DNA of 64,000 bases, taken from NCBI GenBank assembly GCA_015179025.1, contig WHUX01000049.1, positions 248,001-312,000 of the forward strand, given 5' to 3'. Below, piece after piece: positions 45,325-56,249 of the stretch. Both the position numbers and the translations under genes were made by a program. The notes under the pieces are model-generated. The model saw only the letters and a program-made list of their open reading frames with translations. It made no database searches and was not told where the DNA came from. This DNA comes from Terfezia claveryi (taxonomy: Eukaryota; Ascomycota; Pezizomycetes; Pezizales; Pezizaceae). Numbering within the stretch: the first letter of the stretch is position 1; each line of letters opens with the position of its first letter.

Positions 45325-46659
45325 TTATGGCAGCACAATGTACCTCCTCAACCTCTTCGGCACGGCCTCCAGCAAATTCTTCTCCTCTAGCCACTTTCTA
45401 CTAAACAGCCTCTCAGCGTACCTATACGCGCCATCGCACAGCACCGTGACCACTGTCTTCCCCGGGCCAAGCTTCTCCGCCATCTCCTTCGCCGCAACGA
45501 CATTGAGCGACGTACTAGCACCCATATACAATCCCTCTTCATCCAATAACCGGTAAACCATTTCAATACTCTTCTCGTCCGCAATGGACAAAGAGTTTGA
45601 GATGAGGTTTATCTCTGTAGTCAGGTTATCCGTGACTCTTCCCTGGCCAATTCCCTCCGTGATCGAGCCACCAGACCGCTCAGTCAGCTTTCCCCCCGAC
45701 TGGATATAGCTGTGGAGGACCGACCCAGGGGGGTCCGCGAGCCAGCACTCCGTTGCTCCGTCAGAGGCTTCCTTTAGGTATCTAGTAATTCCAGCTAATG
45801 TACCTCCCGTGCCAGTGGCGCAGACGAATCCGTCGACTTTTCCGTCGAGCTGAGACCAGATCTCGGGTCCTGTGGTCTCGATGTGCGCAAGCCGGTTGGC
45901 GGGGTTATCGAATTGGTTTGTCCAGACGGAGTTGGGGGTCGAGAGCGCGTGCTGCTTGGCAAGGTGGTTGTAGTTTTGGGGGTCTTCGTAAGCTACGGCG
46001 GGGACAGGGTAGACGGTTGCGCCGAGTAGGCGGAGGAGGTCGATTTTGCCTTGGCTTTGCGTGTTGGGCATGTAGATTACGAGGTTGTACCCTGGAGGGA
46101 ATGTTAGTGGGGGGTGAGCTAGCTGGTGCCAGAAGAGGAAGTGAAAGACCTTTGGAGCGACAGACGTGTGCGAGGCCGATGCCCGTGTTTCCGGCGGTGC
46201 CTTCGATTACGGTACCACCAGGCTTGAGAAGGCCTTTTTCTTCGGCATCTTTGACGACATAGAGAGCGGCGCGGTCTGGGTAAAGTTGGCAAGTGTTAAT
46301 TGGGAAGTGTTTGTTGGGTGCGCATGGTTGTGTCATTCAGGTGGGGTATGTAGACAGAGCCTGAACGCGTACCTTTCACAGAACCACCCGGGTTCATAAA
46401 CTCTGCTTTCCCATAAATCTCACACCCGGTGTCTTCACTAAGCCTGTTCAGCCGGATGAGTGGGGTGTTGCCAATAGCTAGGGAGCACCATCAGCCCAAA
46501 GCTCAAAAACCTAATGCGGGACGAGTATTCTATAACGAAGTACGAACCTCCGACGAGCCCATTGACGGAGCCCTGAACTTTCCCAACCTTGATGTTGTAC
46601 GGGCGAGCGAGGTCCGATGCGGTGGCTAGGCCACGGCGTAGAATGTGTGGACGGAACAT
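45325..46659 (-). CDS. MCY1: Mitochondrial cysteine synthase (PLP-dependent, CysK family)
   Basis: Makes cysteine from an activated serine (O-acetylserine or O-phosphoserine) and sulfide, using pyridoxal phosphate. ATG 46659 begins [14 protein letters not shown], a basic presequence consistent with mitochondrial import. Exon 1 ends NGLVGGS. The following exons give [16 protein letters not shown], the PLP lysine in [48 protein letters not shown] and the PLP phosphate loop [24 protein letters not shown] and [14 protein letters not shown] follow, with the end YIVLP. About 390 residues. The sequence is closest to the fungal mitochondrial type (yeast Mcy1, Aspergillus CysB group); that assignment is from memory of the family. 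Divergent from YCG1. Confidence 0.9.
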
Positions 46660-47228
46660 CTCCTTGGTGGGGGTTGGCAAAGAGAAGTGGGGGAACTGGG
46701 TGGAGGAACTGCGACTGTAGGATGAGGAGGACCCTCGGCAGCAATTGTAGGGCTGCCGGGCACGAGAGGGGGAGGATTGGGGGAGGGGAGGGAAGGGGAG
46801 TAGGAAGGGCAGGCTTATGGATATGGAGACGCAGAGAGTAGGGACTAAGTAACCTGAGTATGTTGAATCTTGTGTGGTGAGCCAGGCGCCAAGGATCTGT
46901 ATGGGGTCTGCATATCTTAATTTGTTGCATATCAAAGTGCGTGCATAGAAAAGTGCTGTGCATAATACGGCCATACAGGCCATACGGAGTACCCTGAAAT
47001 TTTATATCGGCGCAGGCAAGGCACGGCAAAGGCAAGCTATGGGCGTTATAGAGGAAGAGGGCCAGCAAACATTGTTTTGGTTGAAAATCAAGCCCCACCA
47101 ATTGCAAGACCCGCGACCAGTTTGACTTACTTTACGCGATAGAAAACCCCCCGGGGAACGCTGGAGCTGGCTGTACAAGACAAACGAATCCCCCTTCGCT
47201 CCCATCCACCACAACAGACCCACCAACA
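46660..47228. other. Divergent promoter MCY1 / YCG1
   Basis: About 570 bp between two opposite starts. The open frames here are upstream extensions without domains. No other feature. Confidence 0.6.
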
Positions 47229-50200
47229 ATGCCTGCTCCTCGAGCAAAGGGTGCTGCGGTGAAGAGTGCCACAGCAAAGGGCACCGCCGCGAAGGCCAGC
47301 ACCTCAAAGGCCAGCACCTCAAAAGCCACTGCAGGAAAGGGCACCTCGCGGGCCAGTAAACGGAAGGAATCCGCAGCCAGATCACAACCCACCCCGCCAC
47401 CACCCCAGGAGGAAAAGACAGAACCCCAACTCCCAATCTACACCCCTCTCCAGACTGCCGTTTCAACCTGCTTCGCCAACGCCCAACGCACCACCGCCGG
47501 GCACCGCAAGCTCGCCACAAACCTCCGCAACATCCATGAGCAATGCGAAAAAGCGCGCGGAGTAGGTGCCTCTACGGGAGGCGGGCGAGCAGGGGAGAAG
47601 GCATTTGGGAAGGAGTTTATTCGGAATCTTAACAAGGTGTTGTTGGTGAAGAAAGGCGAGATTGTTGGCGATCGGTGTCTGAGGTTCTGTGAGCATTTTG
47701 TGAGGCATTCTGTGGATAAGGGTAGGCAAATCAATCTATTCCGGGGATGGGGTGATGATTGCTGTTGGGGTTGGCTCTGATGGGGATAATACGTGTGTAG
47801 ACGAGTTACTCAAGAAAAAGCAACCCGAGAACGAAGACGAGGAGCAGCTCGACGATGCCGCTCCTCGACCGACACCTACCTCGCGGTTTGTACTGTCTTT
47901 GCTCAAGTACCTCACGCCATTTCTTGCATCAAAGGAGAAGACTGTACGATACCGCACCGCGCAGTTTATTGCGTTACTCTTGACGAATGCAATTTTCGAG
48001 TTTCCGGTCGATATGGATCTGGAGACGTTTCGAAGGTTGAAGAACCAGCTGGCAAAAAGGTTACATGATAAAGAGGCGCCTGTAAGAGTACAGGCTGTAG
48101 TGGGGTTGGTACGGTTGCTTGAGATGGGCGTGGATCAAATTGAGGGGGATGATAGTGCTGATGACAGTGACGATGGGGTTCTGAGGAAAGGCGGTTTGAT
48201 TGGGGCAATCATCGCGTCTTTGCAGAATGATTCCAGCGCGTATGTTGCCCCATACTCACCGAGAATCCACTCCAAATCTTATGTTTATGTGTTCTATACA
48301 GGGACGTTCGTCGAATAATACTCTACAACCTCTCACCAACCCAGAATTCCATTCCCTATTTGCTAGAACGTACGAGGGATGTTGATAACATCACCCGGAG
48401 GGCGGTGTTCAACCGTCTCCTCCCATCACTGGGTGATTTCCGTCATCTCTCTATCAGTATGAGAGAAAAGCTACTCCGATGGGGTCTCAACGACCGTGAT
48501 GAAGGCGTGCGTGCTGCTGCGGGAAAAATGTTTAACTACAGGTGGATAGAGGATGCCAATGGTGACCTATTGGAAGTCCTGGAGAGGATGCACGTTGTTG
48601 GTTCGGCTAATAACGATACCACCAATAACAACACTGCCGGTGGAGTCAAGGAGCTAGCCATGAAGGGTTTCTGGGATGAGCGGAAAGACGTTGTGGATGG
48701 GCTTGAGCTGGACCACGCATATTGGGATAATCTCACTCCTGAGAGTGCCTTCTTGGTACGAAGCTTTAATGATTGGTGCCGTGCCGCGAAACATCAAGGA
48801 AAGTTTGAGAGCTTAGTCGAGGAGAAACTCCCTGAAGTGACGAAACTGGCATATCATCTCCAGATTCAACTTAATAAGTTGATTGCCTTGTTGAATGATG
48901 AAGCCGATGTCTCGAAAATGACTGAGGAAGATGACGCTAGCAACGACTCCACAGAGCAGGAGTTTATCGTCGTACAGTTACTTATGATTGCTGTATCTAT
49001 GGACTACGGTGATGAGATTGGTCGGCGCAAAATGTTTCAGCTGCTGAGAGATAGTTTGGCAATCGTAGAGCTGCCGGAGGCGGTGACGAAGTTGGTTGTG
49101 CAGTGTTTGGCGAAGCTGAGTTTGGGAGAGGCGGATTTCTGTATGCTGATCTTGGAGGTTATTGCGGAAATCCATGATAGGATTGTGGAAGATGAGGATG
49201 AGGAAGGAGAGGATGATGACGATGACGATGACGATGACGATGATGCAGCTGCGCAACTCATGCAGGAGGCAGGTCATATCCCTAAAAAGGCGAGACTTTC
49301 GGGGCCTGAGCCAGACGAGGCACTAAAGGAGAAGAGCAAAGCTGCTACCGCTGGGCCATCGAAGAAGAGGCAACGCGACCCAGACGCTATGGACGTGGAT
49401 GATGAAGAGGAGGAATATGATGAAGACGAGAACGACGAAGAAGCCGAGACCAAGGCCTTTAAAATCCTCATGAACAACATCAAAACCCTCCATCTCGCGC
49501 AATACATGCTCGAAAACGTCTCTGGCTCCCTCACGCAAAACACACATCTCGTCAGTATGTTGAACGGCCTCGTTGTCCCTGCCGTTCGATCCCACGAAGC
49601 GATTATCCGTGAGCTTGGGCTACGGTGTTTAGGACTTAGTTGTCTCCTGGATAGGAATCTGGCAGAGGAAAATTTGACTTTGTTTGCACATTGCTTTAAT
49701 AAAGGTCATGAGGCTTTGCAGATTGAGGCACTGAGGATTATTTCGGATATGTTGATGGTGCATGGAGCGGCACTGTTTGAGGGAGAGGCGTGTAGGTTGG
49801 AGCAGAAGACATTGTATAAGCTCCTGGGTAAGGCGGTCAAGTTGGAGGATAATGTAGAGGTGCAGGCAGCAGCAGCAGAGGTGTGTTGTAAGTTGATGTT
49901 GGCGCAGGTCATAAAAGATGAGGATGTGAGTTTCCCTTTCCACCCCTCGGGATTGAGCTGAAAACTGACGATATTTTTGTGCCATGTCAGTTACTGAAAG
50001 CACTTGTGATTGCATACTTTGACCCTTTAACAAGAGACAACCTCTCCCTTCGCCAAACCTTAAGCTACTTCTTCCCCGTCTACTGCCACTCCCGCCCTGA
50101 AAATCAGGAACGCATGCAGGAGGTTTGTCCCTCTTCCACTGCTTACCCTGAATCCAACCCCATCTACTAACCTCAAACAAATAATAGATCGCCGTATCAG

Positions 50201-50832
50201 CCCTCCACTTTCTCATCTCCATCCATGACTCCCTCGAAGCCGACGAAGAAATGGTTTCTCCCTCCGTTATCGCAACACACCTCGTCGACTGGACCGACCC
50301 CAGAAAGCAAGTTGGCTTCTCCGCACCAAAACCCAACAACCTCATCAGCAGCGGGGCCACCTCTCGCTTCACCGAGAAAATCCAAAATCCAAATACACAC
50401 GCATATCTCGCCTCAGACATTCTTGACCGGGTGTCAGGATCAGGGTGTAATAAGGAGGAAAGGAAGTTGCTATTGAATATGCTTGGGAAATTGTATATCC
50501 CCAAGGAAGCGAATAGGGATGCTCTGAGGGGGTGCTATGAGAGGGTTGCGCTCGCGGTGGAGAAGAAGGTGGCAGTGGATGCTGTGGGTAGGAATATGTT
50601 GAATAAGTTGGAGGTTACGTTGGGGAAGATTGTGAGTGAGCTTGGGGAGGAGGACGAGGAGGAGGAAGATGGGGATGGGGCGGGTGCGGGAAGGGATGAG
50701 GATGAGGAGATGGGGGGTGAGGAGGATGAGGAAATGGAGGTGAAGAGTGAGAATGGGGATGAGGAGGAGGTGGCGTTGGAGGATATTGAGGAGGTGAGGG
50801 AGGATGAGGATGAGGAATGCTTGAGTAAATGA
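47229..50832 (+). CDS. YCG1: Condensin complex subunit Ycg1 / CAP-G
   Basis: HEAT-repeat subunit of condensin, which binds DNA and drives mitotic chromosome compaction. Exons about 47229-47721, 47801-48239, 48301-49925, 49991-50122 and 50188-50832. A basic Ala/Lys/Ser N-terminus is followed by HEAT repeats: LNKVLLVKKGEIVGDRCLRF, RFVLSLLKYLTPFLASKEKT and RLHDKEAPVRVQAVVGLVRL. The conserved RRIILYNL and ERTRDVDNITRRAVFNRLLP come next, then GLNDRDEGVRAAAGKMF. Acidic tracts lie at about 49190-49245 (poly-Asp) and 49390-49440. The Cnd3-type C-terminal block has DPLTRDNLSLRQTLSYFFPV and SIHDSLEADEEM, and the protein ends in a long Glu/Asp tail. About 1110 residues, the usual size. Confidence 0.94.
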
Positions 50833-51184
50833 GAAGGGCTTGTAAAGTGGGGATACTAGATGAATTTATATTGTGTGTTTGAGTATGGATGATTGGGTAC
50901 TGGGAATTGCTAATTTGGGTTTTTTATCTTTATGCTTGTATGTGTGTTTTATTTAGAGTACGCGACTGGGTTCATGTTGTAATGTTTGAAGGCGATGTGT
51001 GATGTTGGACAACGGACCCCCCGGTTGTATGATATTTTCACTCCCGATTATTCCCCGAAATTCAAGCAACAAACCGAAATCTTGGCATCCCGTGCTAGCT
51101 TCTATCACGCATAAGTTTCTTTCCCGGACCCCACTATATTCATCTACTACCATCTTGCCGACCCATTCACCAGTCCAAACAAAG
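50833..51184. other. Intergenic YCG1 / MIM1
   Basis: 3' flank of YCG1 and promoter of MIM1. No gene. Confidence 0.6.
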
Positions 51185-51723
51185 ATGTCCCTCTCCTCCA
51201 CCGCCTCCCCTACTGCCGCCTCCACCGTCGGGCCCCCTCCCGCCAAAGACTTCCCCCTCCCCCCCCACGACGCCGACACCCAATCCACCGCCTCCTCCTC
51301 TTCCTCCTCCTCCACCACCACCACCACCGCAAGCCCACTAATCCTCTACCGCCCTCCAACCGCAATGTCCATCCTCCGCACAGCGGCAATCAACCTCGTG
51401 CTGCCGTTTATCAATGGGCTGATGCTAGGATTCGGAGAGTTATTTGCGCACGAGATGGCGTTCAGGTTGGGGTGGAGTTCGACCAGGGTATGTATGCTTT
51501 TTTTGATTTTATTTTATTATTTCTGGGTGTAGTTATGTTCTAATTTTGAGTTTTTTTGGATTTGGGCCAGGTTTTCCCTATTGGAAGAAGAACGGTGGGG
51601 CCTGGGCTGGGGGGAAGGGGTGTTAGGGCAATGGCGGCGGCAGAGGAGTATGCGCAGAGAGAAGCTGATAGGAAGGGGAGGGCGGGGGATGCGGAGTTGA
51701 GGCATACGGCGAGCTTGGAGTAG
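51185..51723 (+). CDS. MIM1: Mitochondrial import protein Mim1
   Basis: Outer-membrane insertase subunit (MIM complex) that inserts alpha-helical proteins and helps assemble the TOM complex. A fungal-specific family. ATG 51185 starts a long disordered Ser/Thr/Pro segment. The conserved core is SILRTAAINLVLPFINGL then MLGFGELFAHEMAFRLGWSS, a single membrane helix with small-residue spacing (NGLMLGFGE) that supports oligomerisation. One intron (gtatgt to gggccag, about 51490-51571) joins STR to VFPIGRRTVGP. A short charged tail ends at TAG 51721-51723. About 150 residues. Confidence 0.92.
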
Positions 51724-52304
51724 ATCTACCACCGTACGGCTTTGTGGGTGGGGGGAAAGGGTGAGGGGCATCACCTATGAAAATTCCTCAGGATGGAGAT
51801 CTCTACATATATATATGTAGATTTCAAGCTCTACCGGCAAGCTACAGGTCGATAGATGATTATATGAACCGATTCACGAACTTTTTGCTATTGGGGGAGG
51901 TGGGTAGGTTTGTGAGCGCGGAGAAAAATTCCCCCGGTTGTTCCTAGAAACCTGAGTTCCTTCCTACATGAGCTGTAATTGTCTGCCAGTGGGTGGCCTT
52001 TTACTTCAATGCGTTTGGCAATTGCATTTTCTGTATATCTCAATCTTCCTGTATGTAGATAGAGAAAGAATTCACTCAGCATCGAATTAATTTTTAGAGG
52101 TGAAAAGGTTCCGGGAGGTGAATTTTTATTATAGAAACCTTTAAATATTTCTCTTCATTTGTGCTTTTGAGCGAGGATGGAAAAATGCCTGTGCAGCTTC
52201 TATATATAAGAAAAGAACTGAGGGTAATCAATTACCTTGGATTGATGGCGCAAGGGCACCGCTGGGCCCGTTAATTGGATATACAAATAGCATAAACTTA
52301 GTTT
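51724..52304. other. Convergent intergenic MIM1 / OXA1
   Basis: About 580 bp of 3' flanks. Contains a small AT-rich palindromic stretch (TACATATATATATGTA around 51805-51820). No gene. Confidence 0.6.
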
Positions 52305-53851
52305 CTACAACTCGTCCTTTAGTGACCTCTTCCTCCTCTTCTTCTCCATTACCGCCTTCCTCCTCGCAGCCTCCTCCAGGTTCCGCTTCTTATCATACGA
52401 GTCATGTTTCCTATTCTCCGCGCGGTCCTCAAGCCAAGTTGAGACGTTCTTCACTATCGGCGGGGAGTTTTCCATCACAGACTTGACCTTCTCCGCGAAC
52501 TTGGATCTGGCATCGACGGGCTTGGAGGAGATGGGGGTAACGTCAATGGCTTTGAAGGTATGGGCGTTGGAGGAGGGGGACTCGCGGGGTACGATGGGAT
52601 AGAGGCCGAAGAAGCTGCGGAATGTGGCGCTGCGGAGAGCAAAGTTCTGGAGGAGCCCGTAGAGAGAGGAGGTGGCAAAGTAGACGGTCATGGCCTAGGA
52701 GGGTTGTGAGTTTGAGGGTAAATGGTAAGTGCGGGAATTAAAATTGGGGGGAGACATACAGCAGGCCAGCTGTAGAGGAAGATTAGGGAAACTAGGGGCA
52801 TAAATATCATCAGCCCCTTGCGAATTTGGGGGGAAATGGTTGTGTTTCCGGTGTCCCCGCCAAACTATTATATTCTCTTCAATTAGTAATCGGCCCGACA
52901 AAAACTTGGGATAATAGTGCGGGGTTCATACCGCTAAAGTCATTGCAATACTCCCCGCCGAAACTAACGGCAGCACAACCAACGGGTCCGCCACAGCCAA
53001 ATTCTGAAACCACAACACCCCCCCATCGACCAATCCCGGCACCGGGATCTGCGCCATGCTCCTCAACAAATTATAAAACCCGTAAAAAACGGGAATCTGC
53101 GCCAGTGGCCAGAAGAACCACATTTTGCTGATGCCTGACCTCTTATATATATCGTTCAGTTCCTGCTTCGCTAGTTGCATAGTCACAAGATCCCGTGTCG
53201 TAGCGGCCTTTTTGTATCGTTCCATAACTGGCAGTGCGAAGGGGTGTACCTCCTTCATCCGGGCGCCGACGTCAGAAAGGCGGAGGTAGCCAGGAACTTG
53301 GAGGGTTCGGATGAGAACGGTGGCGAGGACGATGGAGGCCCACCATGGGGCACCAGACCAGACGTGGATGTGCTCAAGGAGCCACTGCATGCATGATGTG
53401 GGGCCCCAGCCGAACTCTAGGCCGAGTTCTTTTAGGAAGCCAATGTGCTCGGGGATGCTCTTTTGGGCTTCGGTGAGGGTGGTGAGGTCGAGGGGGGAGA
53501 CTGTGTCGAAGGGTTCAAATTCGGAATGTGGAGCCGTGGGGCCATCGGGGTTGGTAGAGGCGGTTGATTTAAACCGCGCAGAGGTCATCCATAATATGGA
53601 CTGTCGGGCTGCTGACGAGGAAATGATCGATGGGCGCTTCAACGGGGAGGTTCGTACTGAGGAGAACTAGTTGCTATCGTCAGTTTGAAGCTCAATTGGA
53701 GTACTCGGTCTGTCTGGCTGGAAGGGCACCGAACCAATCTGACCGGTGCATGTGCAGTAACGAACGGTACTCCCACCGCAGCATTTTGTCTCAGCCCAAG
53801 GGCAATTGCACCTGATCGTGAAGTCCGTAGAAGTACTCGTGAAGCCAGCAT
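52305..53851 (-). CDS. OXA1: Mitochondrial inner membrane insertase Oxa1
   Basis: YidC/Oxa1/Alb3 insertase that places mitochondrially encoded proteins, such as COX subunits, into the inner membrane. Exon 1 from ATG 53851 encodes a basic presequence (MLASRVLLRTSRSG). An intron with donor gttcgg and acceptor aactag joins APVRL to FSSVRTSP, giving a typical RLFSS presequence cleavage context. The core has LLEHIHVWSGAPWWASIVLA, LIRTLQVPGYLRLSDVGARM, FFWPLAQIPVFYGFYNLLR and LWFQNLAVADPLVVLPLVSA. Later exons have QIRKGLMIFMPLVSLIFLYS and AMTVYFATSSLYGLLQ. The Lys/Arg-rich C-terminal tail (KKRRKRSLKDEL) is the ribosome-binding type. About 460 residues. Divergent from SHP1. Confidence 0.94.
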
Positions 53852-54116
53852 CTCGACCGGTATAGCTCGCAGGAGAAAATTGAAGCTTCCCTCACTACTA
53901 TCGCGAGGTCAGAAGAGGTAAATTGAGAGCAGCAAGGCAATTATTACTGGATGTATCTTCTCGACAGAGCCGCATCTGTCGGTCCCGCATTCAATGGGCT
54001 TGGCGCAAACCCCACGTCTAATCGATAAGCTCAAGCTCAGCCAGTAGCATAGCGTCACTCCAAGCTGTTAACCAGAACCTTCACCTTTTGAACAAACGAC
54101 ACAGCGAATACCAGTG

Positions 54117-55571
54117 ATGTCAGATAACGATTCTCTCGTTTCAGAGTTTTGTGCACTAACGGCGGCAGAGCCTGAACAGGTATAAACCACAGCTGTTATA
54201 CAAACGGAGGTACGGAGGGTAGCTAATGTGAGAATAGGCCAGACATTACCTGGAAGCCTCCGAATGGGATATCAATGTGAGCTTATTCTTTTGCAAGCTT
54301 CATTGCACGGACACTACTGACATGAACAACTTAGATGGCCGTGAACCAGTTTTTCGGTGATGATAACGCACACGATAATGAGGAACTAGACGATGAAGAC
54401 ATGGACGATTACCCTTCACCTACACCACCCTCCGCTCCTGCAGGTGGTAGCTCTTCAGGTTCCGGAACCAAGGCCACTGGAGCATCAAGGTACTTAATTC
54501 AAAGCTTTCCCTCAGGGATGTGGGTAGCTAATCACGAGGACCACAGGAAATTAGTATCCCTGAGCGACCTTAAACGAGAGGATGTTTCAGAGTCGGACTC
54601 AGATGGAGAGGAGAGACAGAAGGATTTTTTCGCGGGTGGAGAGAAGTCGTAGGTTCTAGACCTTGCTCCCTGAAGTGTAGGGGGGGCTGATAATGTTGGG
54701 CAGTGGTTTGGCCATTCAGGAACCAGGGAAGGGTGGCAAAGACATCATTCAAAACATTCTCAACAAGGCCATGTAAACTTCTCTTTCCGGATTGATGGAG
54801 ATTGCGCTTACAAATTTTCACTTTAGGGGCGAGGCTGAAAGACGTCAAGGCCAAGCCGAGGCGTCTGCTGGTCCCTCAAGACCTCGCTTCACTGGCTCTG
54901 GTCACACTCTCGGTTCTGATGAGAGCCCTTCTGTCCTCGTTCCCGATACTTCAGGACCTCCAGCTCGGGCACCTGAGACAGTCCACAGATCCCTTACATT
55001 CTGGCGAGATGGTTTTAGCATTGAGGATGGCCCGCTAATGCGATACGACGAGCCTGCAAACCAGGAGATTCTCCGAGCAATTCAGAGTGGAAGAGCCCCA
55101 ACAGCCTTGATGGGTGTCCAGCAAGGTCAACAAGCCGATGTACATGTTTTCAAGCGCTTAGACGAAGACTATGTACCACCTAAGAAGAAGTTCCAACCTT
55201 TCTCAGGATCAGGTAATCGATTAGGAAGCCCGACACCGGAAGTTGCTGCCGCTCCCATTCCTGTAGCAGCACCAGCATCAGCACCACAGGCCTCAGCCGC
55301 TCCGGTCGTACCACAAGTTAACGTTGACTCCTCGCAACCAGCTACCTCGTTACAGATCCGTTTGGGAGACGGTACTCGACTTGTCAGCCGCTTCAACCAT
55401 TCACATACTGTGGGGGATATCTACAATTTCGTCAACTCTGCCAGTGCGACCAGCCGGTCTAGAGAGTATGTCCTTCAGACAACGTTCCCCAATAAGGAAT
55501 TGACGGACAAGGCGCAGACTGTGAAGGAGGCGGGTTTGGTGAATGCTGTTGTTGTCCAAAAATGGCGTTAG
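54117..55571 (+). CDS. SHP1: Cdc48 cofactor Shp1/p47 (UBA-SEP-UBX)
   Basis: Substrate adaptor of the Cdc48/p97 ATPase in ubiquitin-dependent degradation and membrane fusion. First exon MSDNDSLVSEFCALTAAEP, then YLEASEWDIN joined to MAVNQFFGDD, together a UBA-like fold. An acidic linker (EELDDEDMDDY) follows, then SR joined to KLVSLSDLKREDVSES and GLAIQEPGKGGKDIIQNIL. The SEP domain has RSLTFWRDGFSIEDGPLMRY and EILRAIQSGRAPTALMG. A Pro/Ala linker precedes the C-terminal UBX domain (SLQIRLGDGTRLVSRFNHSH, YVLQTTFPNKELTDKAQTV). About 400 residues. All three domains present, stop TAG 55569-55571. Confidence 0.93.
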
Positions 55572-56249
55572 GGTTTGGAGGTTCTGTAGCGTGATATATG
55601 GCCTAGAGGTACCTCAAGTAGAGTCGGGAGGGGGTTCCCATGTGTCGTCCGCCAACGCAGCGCTGGGATTTGGGGTTTCACTGTGTAACTTTCTGTAGGT
55701 TCGTTGTGGCTTACGAATATCAAAACATTCAGTATGGTGCATCAGATTGGTGGCTAGGATGATTGATTGAGGCCGGATTGTGCGTGCTACGTGATCCATG
55801 TAGTAGAAATTATTAGGTATCTATCACATAATCAAAGTGGGTTCAAAGCTCCGAACCCAAATGGAGATCCACTACAGTAAACCACAAGTACCCACATAAC
55901 CTCTCTTAAGCCAGTCTCCACAGGAGGGTGTAGTCTCCCCCTCTAATGGCACCAAATGAGGACGCGACAAATACTCAGAGTCAGGAGAAGCCATATAACG
56001 TCGAAGTAGCAGTCGTTACTGTTTTAGGCATTTAACTAATTGGGAAATACAAATGATTACACCGCCATTCCTCCCTGCAAATAAAGTACTCTCCAAGTAA
56101 CTTCCATAGATCATCTAACTTATCTATTGAGACTTGTATCCGCCTATTCCTAGACTTATATGTACACTCATTGTGCTAGCTAGGGTACTTAGCTCCAAGC
56201 ATAAAGGTTTTTTTAATTCAAGCACTGCGATTATCGTATCTAGTGATCA
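55572..56249. other. Intergenic SHP1 / SPO11
   Basis: About 680 bp, AT-rich towards SPO11. No gene or RNA seen. Confidence 0.6.
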
